From: Candidatus Rifleibacteriota bacterium
GTDB taxonomy: Bacteria; Muiribacteriota; Ozemobacteria; Ozemobacterales; Ozemobacteraceae
Assembly (NCBI GenBank): GCA_024710355.1
Contig: JANJUX010000041.1
Location: 62,001 to 126,000 of the forward strand
Length of the DNA: 64,000 nt
Reading direction: 5' to 3'
Numbering within the stretch: the stretch's first letter is position 1; the number at the start of each line of letters is the position of its first letter. This document shows positions 9,901 through 17,600 of this stretch, in pieces. Both the position numbers and the translations under genes were made by a program. The notes below the pieces were generated by a model, which worked only from the letters and a program-made list of their open reading frames with translations, ran no database searches and was not told the DNA's origin.

Positions 9901-11926
9901 TACCAACCATTGCCATAGATGGCAATGGGTTACCATTGTTCAATATTTTTCCGACAAACTTACCGCCTTCGGAAATATTGATAATATGGTTCGTAATATC
10001 CTGGTCGCCGATTGCCATAACGGTTTTGAACGGCACAAAACCATTGAGAGGAAAGTCACCAGTGCTTTGTTCTGATTCGGACACTTCAAGGGCAACTTTC
10101 TGGCCTTTTACTGCCTTAAAAGCAAACCCTGGGTCGCCAAGAAATTCTTTGGTTACTGAACCAGAACCAAAAGCTGCCCAGCTGAGACCGGCAGTGCCCG
10201 GAACGACCGGATTCATGACCAAACGGCCATTGCCGGCAAACGAAACACCGTTGCGCTTAACATCGCCGGAAACCGTTACAAATTCGGCCGGATCAACAAC
10301 CAGAGGCTGAGAAAGAACAGTGGTGCCAGTGGCATTGAGAGAAATTGGAGCAAACAGCTTTACTGCCTCAGGTTCTTCGCCAACCGGTGGCAGAGCAGCT
10401 CTGATAACGAGGCGCTGTGTCGGGTCTGCAAACGGGTAAAAAATTACATGTTCACTGGTATACCAGTTATTATATTCCCAATAACCAGTATTGGCCGTGC
10501 CTGCAGAGGAGCCATCAGCGTTAAGCAAACCAATCGCCCGGCTATGTTTGATTTCGCCACCGTTGACATCTTGCAACACGGCTTGAAATGCCGGTTTTTG
10601 CGGAAGAACGACTGTCGGATTAACCTGTGTTTCTGTGCTAACAGTGAAAGGCTGGTTGTAAACATAGCCATAGCACTTAAATTTTGTGGTGTCTGTGCGA
10701 TCAACAACGCCATAGTAATCATAACCGGAAGCATACGGTTTGTAGACAGACACACGATAGTTACCAGCTGAAAGACGGTTGGCAATTCTGCTGGTGCCAT
10801 CACCGACAAAATCGGTTTCAGAATATTCAAACCACTGGTTGTTAACCTGTTTTTCGATTATGCAGCGAGACCCATTGCTTAGCAAAACGTTTGTATCGCC
10901 AATTTCCTCGCCCGGGGCACCGAGCTTGACAGAGACTGTAGTAGCTGCACCTGAAGTGGGGTTTATTTCAATATTAATCGGCGAACTTGAAACAGTGCGG
11001 TAAGGTGCAATAATAATAGCAGGAGCGAATCCTTCACTATCAGGGGTTGTCGGCACAAATCTGAATGAATATTGCCCGTAAGGCAGATAAATTGAGCCAT
11101 TGCCGCTTCCGGACCAAAGAGGAGAGGAGTAACCAATTCTATAAAGTTCTCCGTATGAACTGGAGGGCTGAACAATGTTCACGACACCCTTATTCTGCTT
11201 GAACTGTTCGATAGTGAACTGATTTTCAGCAGTTCCCACAACAACAAAGCTTTTATCAACGTCGTTATAATAATTTTGGTTAGTTGGGATGTCGCGTTGA
11301 CCATCGCCGTTATAATAGGCTAGAAAAGGCTTCCCTGCGGGCCAATAGAATTCGTAGGAACCTTCAGCGGAAAGGTTAGAGGCATTCAAAGTCTTAAAAC
11401 TCGATACAAACCATGGTAGGTTATTGCTAATGGCAATACTACTGCTGGTTAAAGCTCCGAAACCTGCAGTTCCATCTGTTTTGACATTGAGGCGAACCTT
11501 GGTGCCATTTTTTAGAACGACGTTGGTTTGAGCGGCCATAGCCACTGAGTTTGTCAAATTGAAGAAGCGCAGCACACCATCGAACCAGGTCAGTTGAGAA
11601 CCTGCAACCTCCGGCGGAACAACCAGATACCCTATATTTGGATCTGGATTGCTTGTAGAACTTGGATTAGGATAGATCTCCTGCAAGGTAACTTCGGCCT
11701 TACCTTCTAAATCAGTAACGACAGGGCCAGCCCGATAATTATAATCAGAAGAATATCTGATGTCCCAGACATAAATTGACGCTGAGACAACCGGATTGCC
11801 GGTGCTGTCGGTAACCAGAAATGGGAATTTACTCGTGGTTGTCTGGGCGAAAGCCGAGACGGCGGGTAAGAACAGAAGTGCGATGAGCACGAGCAGCATG
11901 CGTCTTTTCAGACTACAGTTTTGCAT
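3947..11926 (-). CDS. Giant exported protein: many carboxypeptidase-regulatory-like repeats, C-terminal dockerin-like pair
   Basis: A 2659-residue protein with a signal peptide (cleavage likely after SAFA, residue ~27). Most of the length is a string of beta-sandwich modules of the carboxypeptidase-regulatory/CNA-B-like type, recognisable by units such as GKIVGKLLDDAGNPVPFAWI and TDADGKFEF. Near residue 2510 a short module ends DHLTEFAVL, and residues ~2540-2659 are two dockerin-like repeats (FNGDGVVDIHDLIF and LNGDAKVDINDLIF, each followed by LIAW.QAE). I see no catalytic domain, so a structural or adhesive matrix protein is the best guess. Start ATG with GGAGG 8 nt upstream. It lies just downstream of the T2SS pseudopilin operon, which makes it a plausible T2SS cargo; that link is inference. 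Confidence 0.85.
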   Translation of the reverse strand: MQNCSLKRRMLLVLIALLFLPAVSAFAQTTTSKFPFLVTDSTGNPVVSASIYVWDIRYSSDYNYRAGPVVTDLEGKAEVTLQEIYPNPSSTSNPDPNIGYLVVPPEVAGSQLTWFDGVLRFFNLTNSVAMAAQTNVVLKNGTKVRLNVKTDGTAGFGALTSSSIAISNNLPWFVSSFKTLNASNLSAEGSYEFYWPAGKPFLAYYNGDGQRDIPTNQNYYNDVDKSFVVVGTAENQFTIEQFKQNKGVVNIVQPSSSYGELYRIGYSSPLWSGSGNGSIYLPYGQYSFRFVPTTPDSEGFAPAIIIAPYRTVSSSPINIEINPTSGAATTVSVKLGAPGEEIGDTNVLLSNGSRCIIEKQVNNQWFEYSETDFVGDGTSRIANRLSAGNYRVSVYKPYASGYDYYGVVDRTDTTKFKCYGYVYNQPFTVSTETQVNPTVVLPQKPAFQAVLQDVNGGEIKHSRAIGLLNADGSSAGTANTGYWEYNNWYTSEHVIFYPFADPTQRLVIRAALPPVGEEPEAVKLFAPISLNATGTTVLSQPLVVDPAEFVTVSGDVKRNGVSFAGNGRLVMNPVVPGTAGLSWAAFGSGSVTKEFLGDPGFAFKAVKGQKVALEVSESEQSTGDFPLNGFVPFKTVMAIGDQDITNHIINISEGGKFVGKILNNGNPLPSMAMVGIKVRSLETPWAIERVGLTSPDPQTPGMFTVSGLATGKYEITFDIGGITRLDELDRYASQTMPLIKRTVFVDSSAPLTAPVEFNLDPQQIGFLQAKIVDEAGVGVGGLLVKIVPFTDTDDMPGHPGMKDYNGNSSVAFYCQTLDDGRLVTGDSDANVPLETGKYSILAAFSGTATSTWKTSTNREYKLEQISYLGEISIQGGVVTAFEKSLARLYKVVGTLSDGTNPLPFTSVELANQDANGSGGYFYGDSFYADSEGKFETWLKDGSYFAYLHKYDYAESSNRATLFLCPVSTGAAVGSVNVVFDPAKQKLHRFVLQGNESGNPRLANVSFNINFGETGDAISTDSGARIVPSYSAQSDENGVVEFSLTDLTSFPVGWQYSTAAFNQVYRRIPVLDANNLPVYDSSGNQVFETRIYTGPDSIILPAVPTTEPTAITFTAPSTVVVNFANIPARVNPANLIGFLRGSSEVTDPGYSDGPEYPDFPDHPNHPMPVKLYDAVASLVEGKFTFNNVRSGDKYTLTVYETFKGFDPFELRNWYSNYYEYGGPIFEVAAAGLFRHRSQPFDVNSTLVTINETLRPVAELVVNTSPAGLVTSPADYNIEYTDNPDATSGLPGNPLIIKGHYSDYLIPADLQFPILVPASYALRITVNPPVGSPYLKRTFENYFPVTGKPLNVVLAENPRIYGACLIGGQPLNGNIVLAPKGADFGSNALQRFPVSGGQYTGFLQPGFYMGYVVPAGGYAKYIEVEMGSVSQKLDFDLGENGHPITGYVGTKATDGSIVPLPGSAIRIMRKQTAASTLTDGQPMIPYPAFMGNFEIPCDPTGRFFFPAEVGVDYYIQAIVPMGFNPGIPVRVAGEGTQPQVEQKVNVFVGEGAKITGTLNVMGHVEAIPVGVNAAGDSFGLPTKFSAPAMTPVDVAGVTRYRFEIGGLEEGMLYDLVIWPSEGNYSYKKVVNVAVGGDPLKIDLSAGKKIVGQLVDAGGNPLKAANVPVSLAMTMPASNYQPAPAAAYYSVRQSVRASDLPLPSVDYSLGDAIMSGMPAVTDAFGRFTFNNVPDFLSAFIKTENGFSLEGVNYGRGRVPTFVPNFVDGQMSFNVVVPIGGKIVGKLLDDAGNPVPFAWIDAFMGQDWSNAQVGSDGTFVLEGLAPGANYNVQLMEMPGYVRVFRSGILVEPGKVTDLGTILVAKAVYAYGEASGSAAIMNRSFAYGIRDKEGIDILAIDGSRPVADVELLSGKFMQAVTGESNVYFDNFSEKVGFSMQVRPGKSHVGAFLYRESDYGFETLVSWGWMTGLSVPTQDQLASGAFDLSVKGTRAIEFPQEFGNIGGSLVHSVDTTFVFNPNDAVIALYPVVASGSTYLVVPTPFPAAMTRAINGKWFIRDVPKGKYRVKVITAKYGTVFFEKVIDIAADANVNEPISIGSSVKKIAGNVTLDGTTTPVSSAKVSLVLKNLSTSTDADGKFEFFLPVNELFIPQIEISKPGIKTTRFVDAGGLATAGVILSKDIALGELKVSGSVGSVEVDVKGSDGQAYMGAEVALVYQEGLVWTVGEVQITDENGAARFLSVPIGKEVKFRARAHFHKPTIGTLAAASNTGQSTLPITMEALPPKVFYSGMLKPVVGNQNMLYLDANFDFNMVVDEGDLKLFIDAANAVSPVDRLGVCKFPDMIGTRLTTMRFSGEVPNVNNLVASVTHRNIEVGSFSLQTAAVFLKEFEVDPLSADGFTGRQVDASGTLLPTGITVPPGYLDPTIDSFKLEVATPTIRPNDGVYDSTGTKVGTPEFAGPTFKFTFGAGDSNFGSGDHGGLFEITIAYNEGTKLEPRWYNPATGGWSKVGIIQESIKYDYPTKGYVTFKVDHLTEFAVLKNVADASSGYRYDFNGDGVVDIHDLIFLIAWLQAEKTNQLSVVQARAQEIYSNVKLPLAVLPSDSIEDLNGDAKVDINDLIFLIAWMQAEGSSDGTVVNARAKEIYANIYSVVSGAFPKDSVNR

Positions 11927-12183
11927 CTACCTAACCTCCATATTTTTCATGAACAACCAGATCAAAACAGAACACAAACCAACCAGAAAAAGCGTACAAC
12001 CAGACGTGTGTCTGTGGCCCTGACGGCCAGGAACGTGATTCCTCCTGTATTTCTCTTTTTTAAGAACTCTTCTTGCGGCTGTATACTTTATCTTTTAAAA
12101 TCTTACGCCTGCAAAATTTTAAAATCAATAGGCTATAAAAGATTTTTTTTCACAATGCCTGTGCTGAAAATACCCCGCTTCGG

Positions 12184-12564
<381 letters not shown>

Positions 12565-13068
12565 TCACCAGGCCTTGAAAGATGCGGAAAATCGATTTTT
12601 CGCCGGGTCAGACGAGAGATCGAGCTCGGCGACGTTTACACCGGCAGAGGCGAGCGCGGCAAAAACCTGCCAGGCGTGCGCCGGGGAAGCCTGATCGATG
12701 CCGACCAGAGCCGCCGACTGCCGGCGGCCGGCCAGAGTCAGAGTCGTGCGATTCAGAGTCGGACTGGCAACTTCGGGCGGCAGAGCGTGAAAAACCCTCT
12801 CAAGGGCCGTAACCGCTTCAGAAGAGGCCGCCTGAGCCCGGCTGTCGGAAAGGGCCTTCAACTGCCCGAATTCTTCCAGCTTTTTCTGCAGATCGAGCGC
12901 CTGCGTCCGACTCGTTTCCAGAACCCGGTGCGCCAGCTTCAGACGGTCTTCAAGCGGGCGGGTAACCAGATACCAGAACAGAATCAACGGCACCACTAAC
13001 ACGAAAACCAGCAGAGCGCGGCGATCACGCGGGCTGCGTGCGAGCCACCAGGATTTCAGTTTTTCCAT
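12565..13068 (-). CDS. gspM: Type II secretion inner-membrane protein GspM
   Basis: 167 residues: short cytoplasmic N-terminus, one transmembrane helix (~residues 18-36, LLVFVLVVPLILFWYLV), a coiled-coil (DRLKLAHRVLETSR... ) and a periplasmic ferredoxin-like region, the normal GspM/PilO layout and size. GspM partners GspL in the inner-membrane platform of the T2SS. ATG at 13068 has GGAGG 4 nt before it and overlaps the end of gspL, supporting translational coupling. Sequence identity in this family is low, so the call rests mostly on architecture and gene order. Confidence 0.8.
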   Translation of the reverse strand: MEKLKSWWLARSPRDRRALLVFVLVVPLILFWYLVTRPLEDRLKLAHRVLETSRTQALDLQKKLEEFGQLKALSDSRAQAASSEAVTALERVFHALPPEVASPTLNRTTLTLAGRRQSAALVGIDQASPAHAWQVFAALASAGVNVAELDLSSDPAKNRFSASFKAW

Positions 13069-14207
13069 GCGGCCTCCAGAACGAAGCTGATACCGCCGTC
13101 GACCTGGCGTGATTCAACCGTATTGACCTTCGCAAACAGCCCTGAAGTATCGAGCCGGCCGCGAAAAGTTTCCAGTGCTGCGTAATTGCGGGCCAGACCA
13201 TTGAGTCTGACCCCGGTATCGCGGGCAGTCAGACGCGTCACCTCGGCCTCGCCAGCACCAGAAGCCGGCAAAACCTGCAGCAGTTTTATCCATGGCAGTC
13301 GCGGCAGCGTTGCCGCCTCTTTCAGACGTTTTTCAAGTTCGGAAATACTGCGCGAAACCTGAGTCATCGGCTCAACCACCGGAACCCCTGGAAAAACCGC
13401 AGAAAACGCCTGCTGCATGTGGTTTCTGGTGCGCTGCGCCGCCCCTTCGGTGATTCTGCACTCAAGCCAGATAAAAAAATGCCAGAAAAATACCCAGAGC
13501 AGCAGAACCACCACCCCGGCCGTCAGTGCCAGCCGGCGCAGCCCCTGCCGCCGCAACGGCCGGAAACCCGAAACATCGAGAGTTTCGTCTTCCGATGTGA
13601 GCAGCGAAACCAGGCGGCTGTGCAGCACTGACGGGTCCGAAGCCAGATCGACAACCGCAAGGCCCTCGATCCCCTCGGCAGCCAGCAGCATTTCAACCGG
13701 CAGGCCGGCGGCAGACGAAAACAGGCGCTTAACCGCGCAATCATCGTAAAAAATCGCAGTGATTTCTGAAACCGGCGTCTGCAAACGCACGCAACCACCG
13801 GCGATGCCGGTTGTCAGACATAAATCCGGTATGGCCAATCTCAAATCATTGCCAGCAGCGGCAATAAGCGACGCAAACTGCGGCGGAAACGCCAGCCCGG
13901 CGACACGGCAGACGGTTTCCCCCGATGCGACAGGCAGAGCCCGCCAGGAAAACAGCCAGTCAGAGCCGACATCGACATAAATATCAGCGACAAACTGCGG
14001 CAAAACCCGCGAAATCTTAACCGGGTCAGAAAACGGCAATTCGATCATGAAAGGCAGAGCAGCTGCAGCGGGCAGAACCAGAACGACTTCGGCGGCGGCA
14101 GGCATCGCTTCTGCGGCAATAACCGGCCGCAGAGCTGCCGAGCTGAGATCAAAGGTGCTCTGTCGACCACTCTCATCGGCAAAAATCAGCCTGAAATTCT
14201 GACTCAT
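13056..14207 (-). CDS. gspL: Type II secretion protein GspL
   Basis: I place the start at the ATG at 14207, which overlaps the gspK stop in an ATGA; a longer frame from 14237 would overlap gspK further and lacks benefit. The 383-residue product has an actin-like cytoplasmic region (residues ~1-230), one transmembrane helix (~234-257, LTAGVVVLLLWVFFWHFFIW) and a periplasmic PilN/GspL-like domain with an initial coiled coil. GspL binds the ATPase GspE through its cytoplasmic part and GspM through the membrane and periplasmic parts. AGAGG precedes the ATG. Confidence 0.85.
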   Translation of the reverse strand: MSQNFRLIFADESGRQSTFDLSSAALRPVIAAEAMPAAAEVVLVLPAAAALPFMIELPFSDPVKISRVLPQFVADIYVDVGSDWLFSWRALPVASGETVCRVAGLAFPPQFASLIAAAGNDLRLAIPDLCLTTGIAGGCVRLQTPVSEITAIFYDDCAVKRLFSSAAGLPVEMLLAAEGIEGLAVVDLASDPSVLHSRLVSLLTSEDETLDVSGFRPLRRQGLRRLALTAGVVVLLLWVFFWHFFIWLECRITEGAAQRTRNHMQQAFSAVFPGVPVVEPMTQVSRSISELEKRLKEAATLPRLPWIKLLQVLPASGAGEAEVTRLTARDTGVRLNGLARNYAALETFRGRLDTSGLFAKVNTVESRQVDGGISFVLEAAWKN

Positions 14208-15199
14208 GGAACCTCTATCAACCTTAAAATACGGCATTGCCCGTCTATTTCACGAAAAACCAGGGCGTCGATGCCGCGAACGCTCTCGCCGACCTGGGCC
14301 AGCGCCGTCACCCTGAACCATGAGGTCATCGAAATGAACTTGTTGGTATAGGGCTTCTGAATTCTCCAGTCAAACTTTACGATAAAGTTGGTGAAACCTG
14401 CAAGTTCCATGAACGGCCGGGCCGCGAGCAGCTGCGTAAAGTATTCTTCGACACGCTCACGACTATAAGTCGGCGGCAGCCCCGGGATCGCTCTGATGAC
14501 ACCCTCAGGCGCAGTATTGAGATTGATGCGGCCGTCGCCGTGCACGGTCAGCAGGTCTTCCAGGCCAGGGCGAGTGCCCGAAGCAACCATAAGATCACGG
14601 GTAATGCCGGGGATATTGAGCAGTTCGCGAATGTCGGTCAACGGCCCGTTTCTCGGGGGAAGCAGGCCCGCCTCGAGATAGGTCGATTCTTCGGCACCAA
14701 GCGAGCGCGGCGTCAGGTCGGCGTCAATGTAATCGAGAATTCGCTGCGAAAGCCGGGTAGCGGCACCGGTTTTCATTTCTTCGTCGATAATGCTGAACGA
14801 GGCGATGATACCGAGATCGTAAAATTCGAAAAGCGCAGTCAGCTCGCCCTCTTCGGCCTTATTGACCAGCATTTTACCTGATTCGTCAGCGATGCGCACC
14901 GCGCAACTGGCGCCGCCAAGCATAAGAGGTTGCGAAAAAGTCTGCTCGGTCATGGTTTTCCAGTTTTCGTTGTACGAATCACCAAGGCCGCGGTCCTGAG
15001 CGAGAAGAGCCAGCGCGTAGTCGAGAGCGCCACGGGCGCCGAGGCGCATCTGCATCACCGCATCCTGGCGGGCGTCGATGCGGGCCAGCAACCCGGCATT
15101 ACCCATGAAACGCAGATATAGAGCAATCAGCAGTGCCGACATGAGCAGCACTGCCACCATCGCCACACCACTAGAATTTCTGCAGAGCCGGATTTGCAT
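14204..15199 (-). CDS. gspK: Type II secretion minor pseudopilin GspK
   Basis: GspK caps the pseudopilus tip. I choose the ATG at 15199, giving an 11-residue leader MQIRLCRNSSG before the prepilin cleavage point (SSG^VAMVAVLLMSALL); a start at 15247 would give an unusually long leader. The frame then overlaps the end of gspJ by 29 nt. The ~320-residue mature protein is much larger than the other pseudopilins, as expected for GspK, and carries helix-hairpin-helix-like segments (LLNIPGITRDLMVAS; INLNTAPEGVIRAIPG) of the GspK alpha domain. No Glu at +5 of the mature protein, also usual for GspK. Confidence 0.85.
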   Translation of the reverse strand: MQIRLCRNSSGVAMVAVLLMSALLIALYLRFMGNAGLLARIDARQDAVMQMRLGARGALDYALALLAQDRGLGDSYNENWKTMTEQTFSQPLMLGGASCAVRIADESGKMLVNKAEEGELTALFEFYDLGIIASFSIIDEEMKTGAATRLSQRILDYIDADLTPRSLGAEESTYLEAGLLPPRNGPLTDIRELLNIPGITRDLMVASGTRPGLEDLLTVHGDGRINLNTAPEGVIRAIPGLPPTYSRERVEEYFTQLLAARPFMELAGFTNFIVKFDWRIQKPYTNKFISMTSWFRVTALAQVGESVRGIDALVFREIDGQCRILRLIEVP

Positions 15200-15788
15200 A
15201 GGGCAGCCAGAAAGCCGTTTCGTAAGATTTTTGCCGGTCGTCATCATCGCGGGTTACAAAACGCAGAGCGATACACCGGGCCGGCGGCAGCACCGACGAA
15301 ATGCCGGAAGCCTGAAACCAGGAGACACCGTCGAAATAAAACAACTCGATGCCGGCCAGACCTTCAAGAAAATAGCTGCGCGATACCGGCGGCAACTCGC
15401 TGCCGGCAGCCACCAGTCGGGTTACGGTACGCACCAGTTTGCGTTCACCGGGGTCGTAGCGCCATTCGACCCGTTTGGCGCCACCGGGAATACTGTCGCG
15501 CACCAGCAGTTCATCGCGGGTGGTCGTATAGGCGAAAAATTCGTTGCCGCCAAGAAAAGTGTAATCGGCGCGGCTGTTATCGAGAAGTATCTCCCCGAGT
15601 TCTTTGCGAATGATTTCGCCACAGAACTCGATTTCGCGGTCAAAAATACTGATATCGGCGGCGGTGCGAGAAATCTTCGCCATGCCGGTCAACAGACCAC
15701 CGAGCAAAACAAAAAGCACCGCCAGCAGCGCCAGAGAAATCAGGGTTTCGACGAGGGTAAAACCGCCTGCCGGGTTATTTTTGCTCAT
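15171..15788 (-). CDS. gspJ: Type II secretion minor pseudopilin GspJ
   Basis: 205 residues with a prepilin leader MSKNNPAGG cut before FTLVETLISLAL; Glu5 of the mature form is present. The size and the beta-rich C-terminal domain fit GspJ, which forms the pseudopilus tip with GspI and GspK. Its start lies inside the end of gspI and its end inside gspK, so translation is coupled through the operon. Confidence 0.85.
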   Translation of the reverse strand: MSKNNPAGGFTLVETLISLALLAVLFVLLGGLLTGMAKISRTAADISIFDREIEFCGEIIRKELGEILLDNSRADYTFLGGNEFFAYTTTRDELLVRDSIPGGAKRVEWRYDPGERKLVRTVTRLVAAGSELPPVSRSYFLEGLAGIELFYFDGVSWFQASGISSVLPPARCIALRFVTRDDDDRQKSYETAFWLPYANPALQKF

Positions 15789-16191
15789 TGCCAGCCCCCT
15801 TCTGTTTTGGGGGATGCTGATACAGAAGCGTTTCGAAAGAGACCTGGTCGTTTTCCCAGCCCTGTTGCCAGGTTACATTCAAACGGTAGTTGAACAGCCC
15901 TGGCGGGCGATTGGCGATCTCTGACGGCGCGGCAACCGTTTCGTTCCAGCCGTAGCCGGGAAATTCGGCGCCGAAAATGCCGGAACGATGGCCAATAATA
16001 AGAGGTTCTACCTGAGCCTGCACCAGGCGTCGCCAGGCGAGATTGCGGGCCAGCGAGGCATTGCGTGCCCTGACCAGGCGCCGGGTCAGATAGTTGGTTC
16101 CCTGTGAGAGGGCGCCGGTGACGAGGGTCAGTATTGTCAGCGCCAGCAGCACTTCAACGAGGGTGACGCCGGTTGTTTTCTTAGCGAGCAT
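15775..16191 (-). CDS. gspI: Type II secretion minor pseudopilin GspI
   Basis: The ATG at 16191 gives an 8-residue leader (MLAKKTTG^VTLVEVLLALTIL) and has AGGA 9 nt upstream; the longer frame from 16215 is less likely. The 138-residue protein has a prepilin N-terminal helix and a short C-terminal domain as in GspI. It overlaps gspH at its start and gspJ at its end. The residue after the cleavage site is Val in place of the common Phe/Met, seen in some GspI proteins. Confidence 0.82.
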   Translation of the reverse strand: MLAKKTTGVTLVEVLLALTILTLVTGALSQGTNYLTRRLVRARNASLARNLAWRRLVQAQVEPLIIGHRSGIFGAEFPGYGWNETVAAPSEIANRPPGLFNYRLNVTWQQGWENDQVSFETLLYQHPPKQKGAGNEQK

Positions 16192-16675
16192 GATTTCCTG
16201 CCTGTGGTGCAGCAAACTGGTCTGATTCCCTGATCAGATTGGCGTCATAAGCCCTGACGCGCATGATTCTGGTTTCACCGGTTTCATTATCGGAAAAACG
16301 CAGCAACGGCGTCTCGCAAAAGCCCTCGGGCATTGTCTGCCATCCTTTTTCGGGCCATTCAAGACTGCAGCCGGCCGGTTGCGTGACCGGACGCAGCAGA
16401 ACGCTCATTACCGGAGTGAAAGTTGCGTTTTCGTCTTTGAGCGGCACGAGTTCGTTCTTTTCGTTGCGTTGAATCCGATAACGGCGGCCTTCATAGACCG
16501 ACTGTTCGAAAGTTTCGCGGCAGAGCAGCGATACGTCGAAGACGAACTGGTCGAGGCGGTCGCGGCGGATAAAGGCGGCAGCCGACGGCAGAATGACGCC
16601 GGCCATCATTGTCAGAATGCCGAGAACGACGAGCAGTTCGATCAGGGTAAAGCCCTGGCGGTTATTTGCGGCCAA
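16181..16675 (-). CDS. gspH: Type II secretion minor pseudopilin GspH
   Basis: The prepilin motif QG^FTLIELLVVLGIL is clear. The frame extends to a TTG at 16750, but that would give a 33-residue leader lying wholly inside gspG. I prefer the TTG at 16675, which gives an 8-residue leader and a 164-residue protein; GGA lies 4-6 nt upstream. The C-terminal domain is of GspH/FimT size. It overlaps gspG by 14 nt. The start remains uncertain; the identity as a T2SS pseudopilin is secure from motif and position. Confidence 0.75.
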   Translation of the reverse strand: MAANNRQGFTLIELLVVLGILTMMAGVILPSAAAFIRRDRLDQFVFDVSLLCRETFEQSVYEGRRYRIQRNEKNELVPLKDENATFTPVMSVLLRPVTQPAGCSLEWPEKGWQTMPEGFCETPLLRFSDNETGETRIMRVRAYDANLIRESDQFAAPQAGNHAR

Positions 16676-17108
16676 TGTTCCAGTTTTCGATGTCGGCGAA
16701 TTCGCCTTCACCGCCCTGAACGCCGTCTTTGCCGTAGCTGACGAGATCAAAATCAGGCAGCTTTACACCGGGCGCGAGGTAGATAAAATCGTTACCCCAG
16801 GGGTCTTTTGGCAGAATGCCCTTTTCGAGATACGGGCCCTTCCATTTTGCCGGCTGCGGCTCGCCGGTTGGTTTGACAACCAGCGCCTTGAGCGTCTGTT
16901 CGGTGGTCGGGTAAAAGCCGTTATCGGCATAATAAAGCGCCAGTGCGCTTTCAAGGCTGCGAATCTGCACTTCAGCGGTCTGCCGGCGGGCATCTTCGGT
17001 TCGACCCATCAGGCGTGGCAGCACCAGACCGGCCAGTAGACTGAGAATTACGAGAACGACGAGCAGTTCAATGAGAGTAAAACCGCTGCGATTTTTTTTC
17101 ATGCGCAC
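16662..17108 (-). CDS. gspG: Type II secretion major pseudopilin GspG
   Basis: 148 residues: leader ending RSG^FTLIELLVVLVILSLLAGL with Glu5, followed by the GspG core with YY.DNG.YP.TEQ.L.AL, KGPYL.....PKDPWGN and a C-terminal VSYGKDG...DI.NW region including the calcium-site segment. It is the main subunit of the pseudopilus. The GTG at 17108 lies 5 nt after GGAGG; the ATG at 17102 is an alternative giving a 7-residue leader. This is the first gene of the minus-strand gspG-H-I-J-K-L-M operon. Confidence 0.93.
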   Translation of the reverse strand: MRMKKNRSGFTLIELLVVLVILSLLAGLVLPRLMGRTEDARRQTAEVQIRSLESALALYYADNGFYPTTEQTLKALVVKPTGEPQPAKWKGPYLEKGILPKDPWGNDFIYLAPGVKLPDFDLVSYGKDGVQGGEGEFADIENWNIGRK

Positions 17109-17143
17109 AAGTACCTCCGGCGAGCCTCTAATTTGAAATATTT

Positions 17144-17172
17144 ATATCACAAACAGAATAGGCAATGCACAA
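17144..17172 (-). promoter_or_regulatory. Tentative sigma-70-type promoter for the gspG operon
   Basis: On the minus strand TTGTGC, a 17-nt spacer and TGATAT lie about 35-40 nt upstream of the gspG start. Both boxes are imperfect matches; the AT-rich context is supportive only. Confidence 0.35.
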
Positions 17173-17221
17173 AATGGCATTTACTATTGATTCCTGTAAA
17201 ATTAAAATCTGGTTAACTGGT

Positions 17222-17392
17222 TCGGCGGCCCGGTCTATCAGTCGGGTTGCTTTTTTGCCGACAGGAGGTCGGCGATACTCGGCAGCACCAGGATTGGGGC
17301 TGTCGGGTACTCCAGCCGAATTCTGTCCTCAAGTTATCGCTCAGTAGAACCGCTCTATCCTGCGCGGTTCTACATAAGCACCTCCTGTGCAA
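17222..17392. ncRNA. Candidate structured RNA element of unknown strand (nested hairpins with complementary loops)
   Basis: Within the 492-bp gap between gspG and the gene at 17601, a GC-rich island is flanked by AT-rich DNA. It holds: a hairpin GCGGCCCG/CGGGTTGC followed by six Ts (17225-17256); hairpin A GCCGAC-AGGAG-GTCGGC (17257-17273); a long arm closed by GCGATA/TATCGC (17272-17277 with 17335-17340) containing CAGGATT/AATTCTG and GGCTG/CAGCC stems; hairpin C GTAGAACCGC/GCGGTTCTAC (17344-17373); hairpin D GCAC-CTCCT-GTGC (17378-17390). The loops of A and D are exact complements. I match it to no known family, and cannot decide the strand or exclude a leader function. The remainder of the gap (17109-17221 and 17393-17565) shows only promoter-like AT-rich DNA. 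Confidence 0.45.
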
Positions 17393-17565
17393 AACAAGCT
17401 TACGAAAAATTAATCCCGGCTTCTCTCCTCGCCTGCCTAAACCAATTTTTAATGAGCTTTTGTATATTTATTCGCCAGCAGCACACAAGCTGAATTCAAG
17501 TGACAGAACACAAGATTGATTACGGCACGTGAATGACAGCCTATTATCAAAGACCTGAACCGGGT

Positions 17566-17594
17566 TTGGCAAGCAGACGCGGGCGTGTTATCAT
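17566..17594 (+). promoter_or_regulatory. Promoter TTGGCA-N17-TATCAT placed directly at the start codon
   Basis: The -10 box ends 6 nt before the ATG at 17601, so the predicted transcription start coincides with the start codon. No Shine-Dalgarno sequence is present. See the leaderless finding. Confidence 0.6.
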
Positions 17595-17600
17595 GTGGGC

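Noticed and set aside
13056..14237. Longer gspL start at 14237
   Set aside because: The ATGA overlap at 14207 and the AGAGG before it fit better.
17222..17392. SRP RNA, tmRNA, RNase P RNA, 6S RNA or a known riboswitch
   Set aside because: I compared by eye with the core sequences I remember (SRP GGAAGGAAGCAGC, RNase P GAGGAAAGTCC, TPP, FMN, SAM, cobalamin, fluoride) and none is present.
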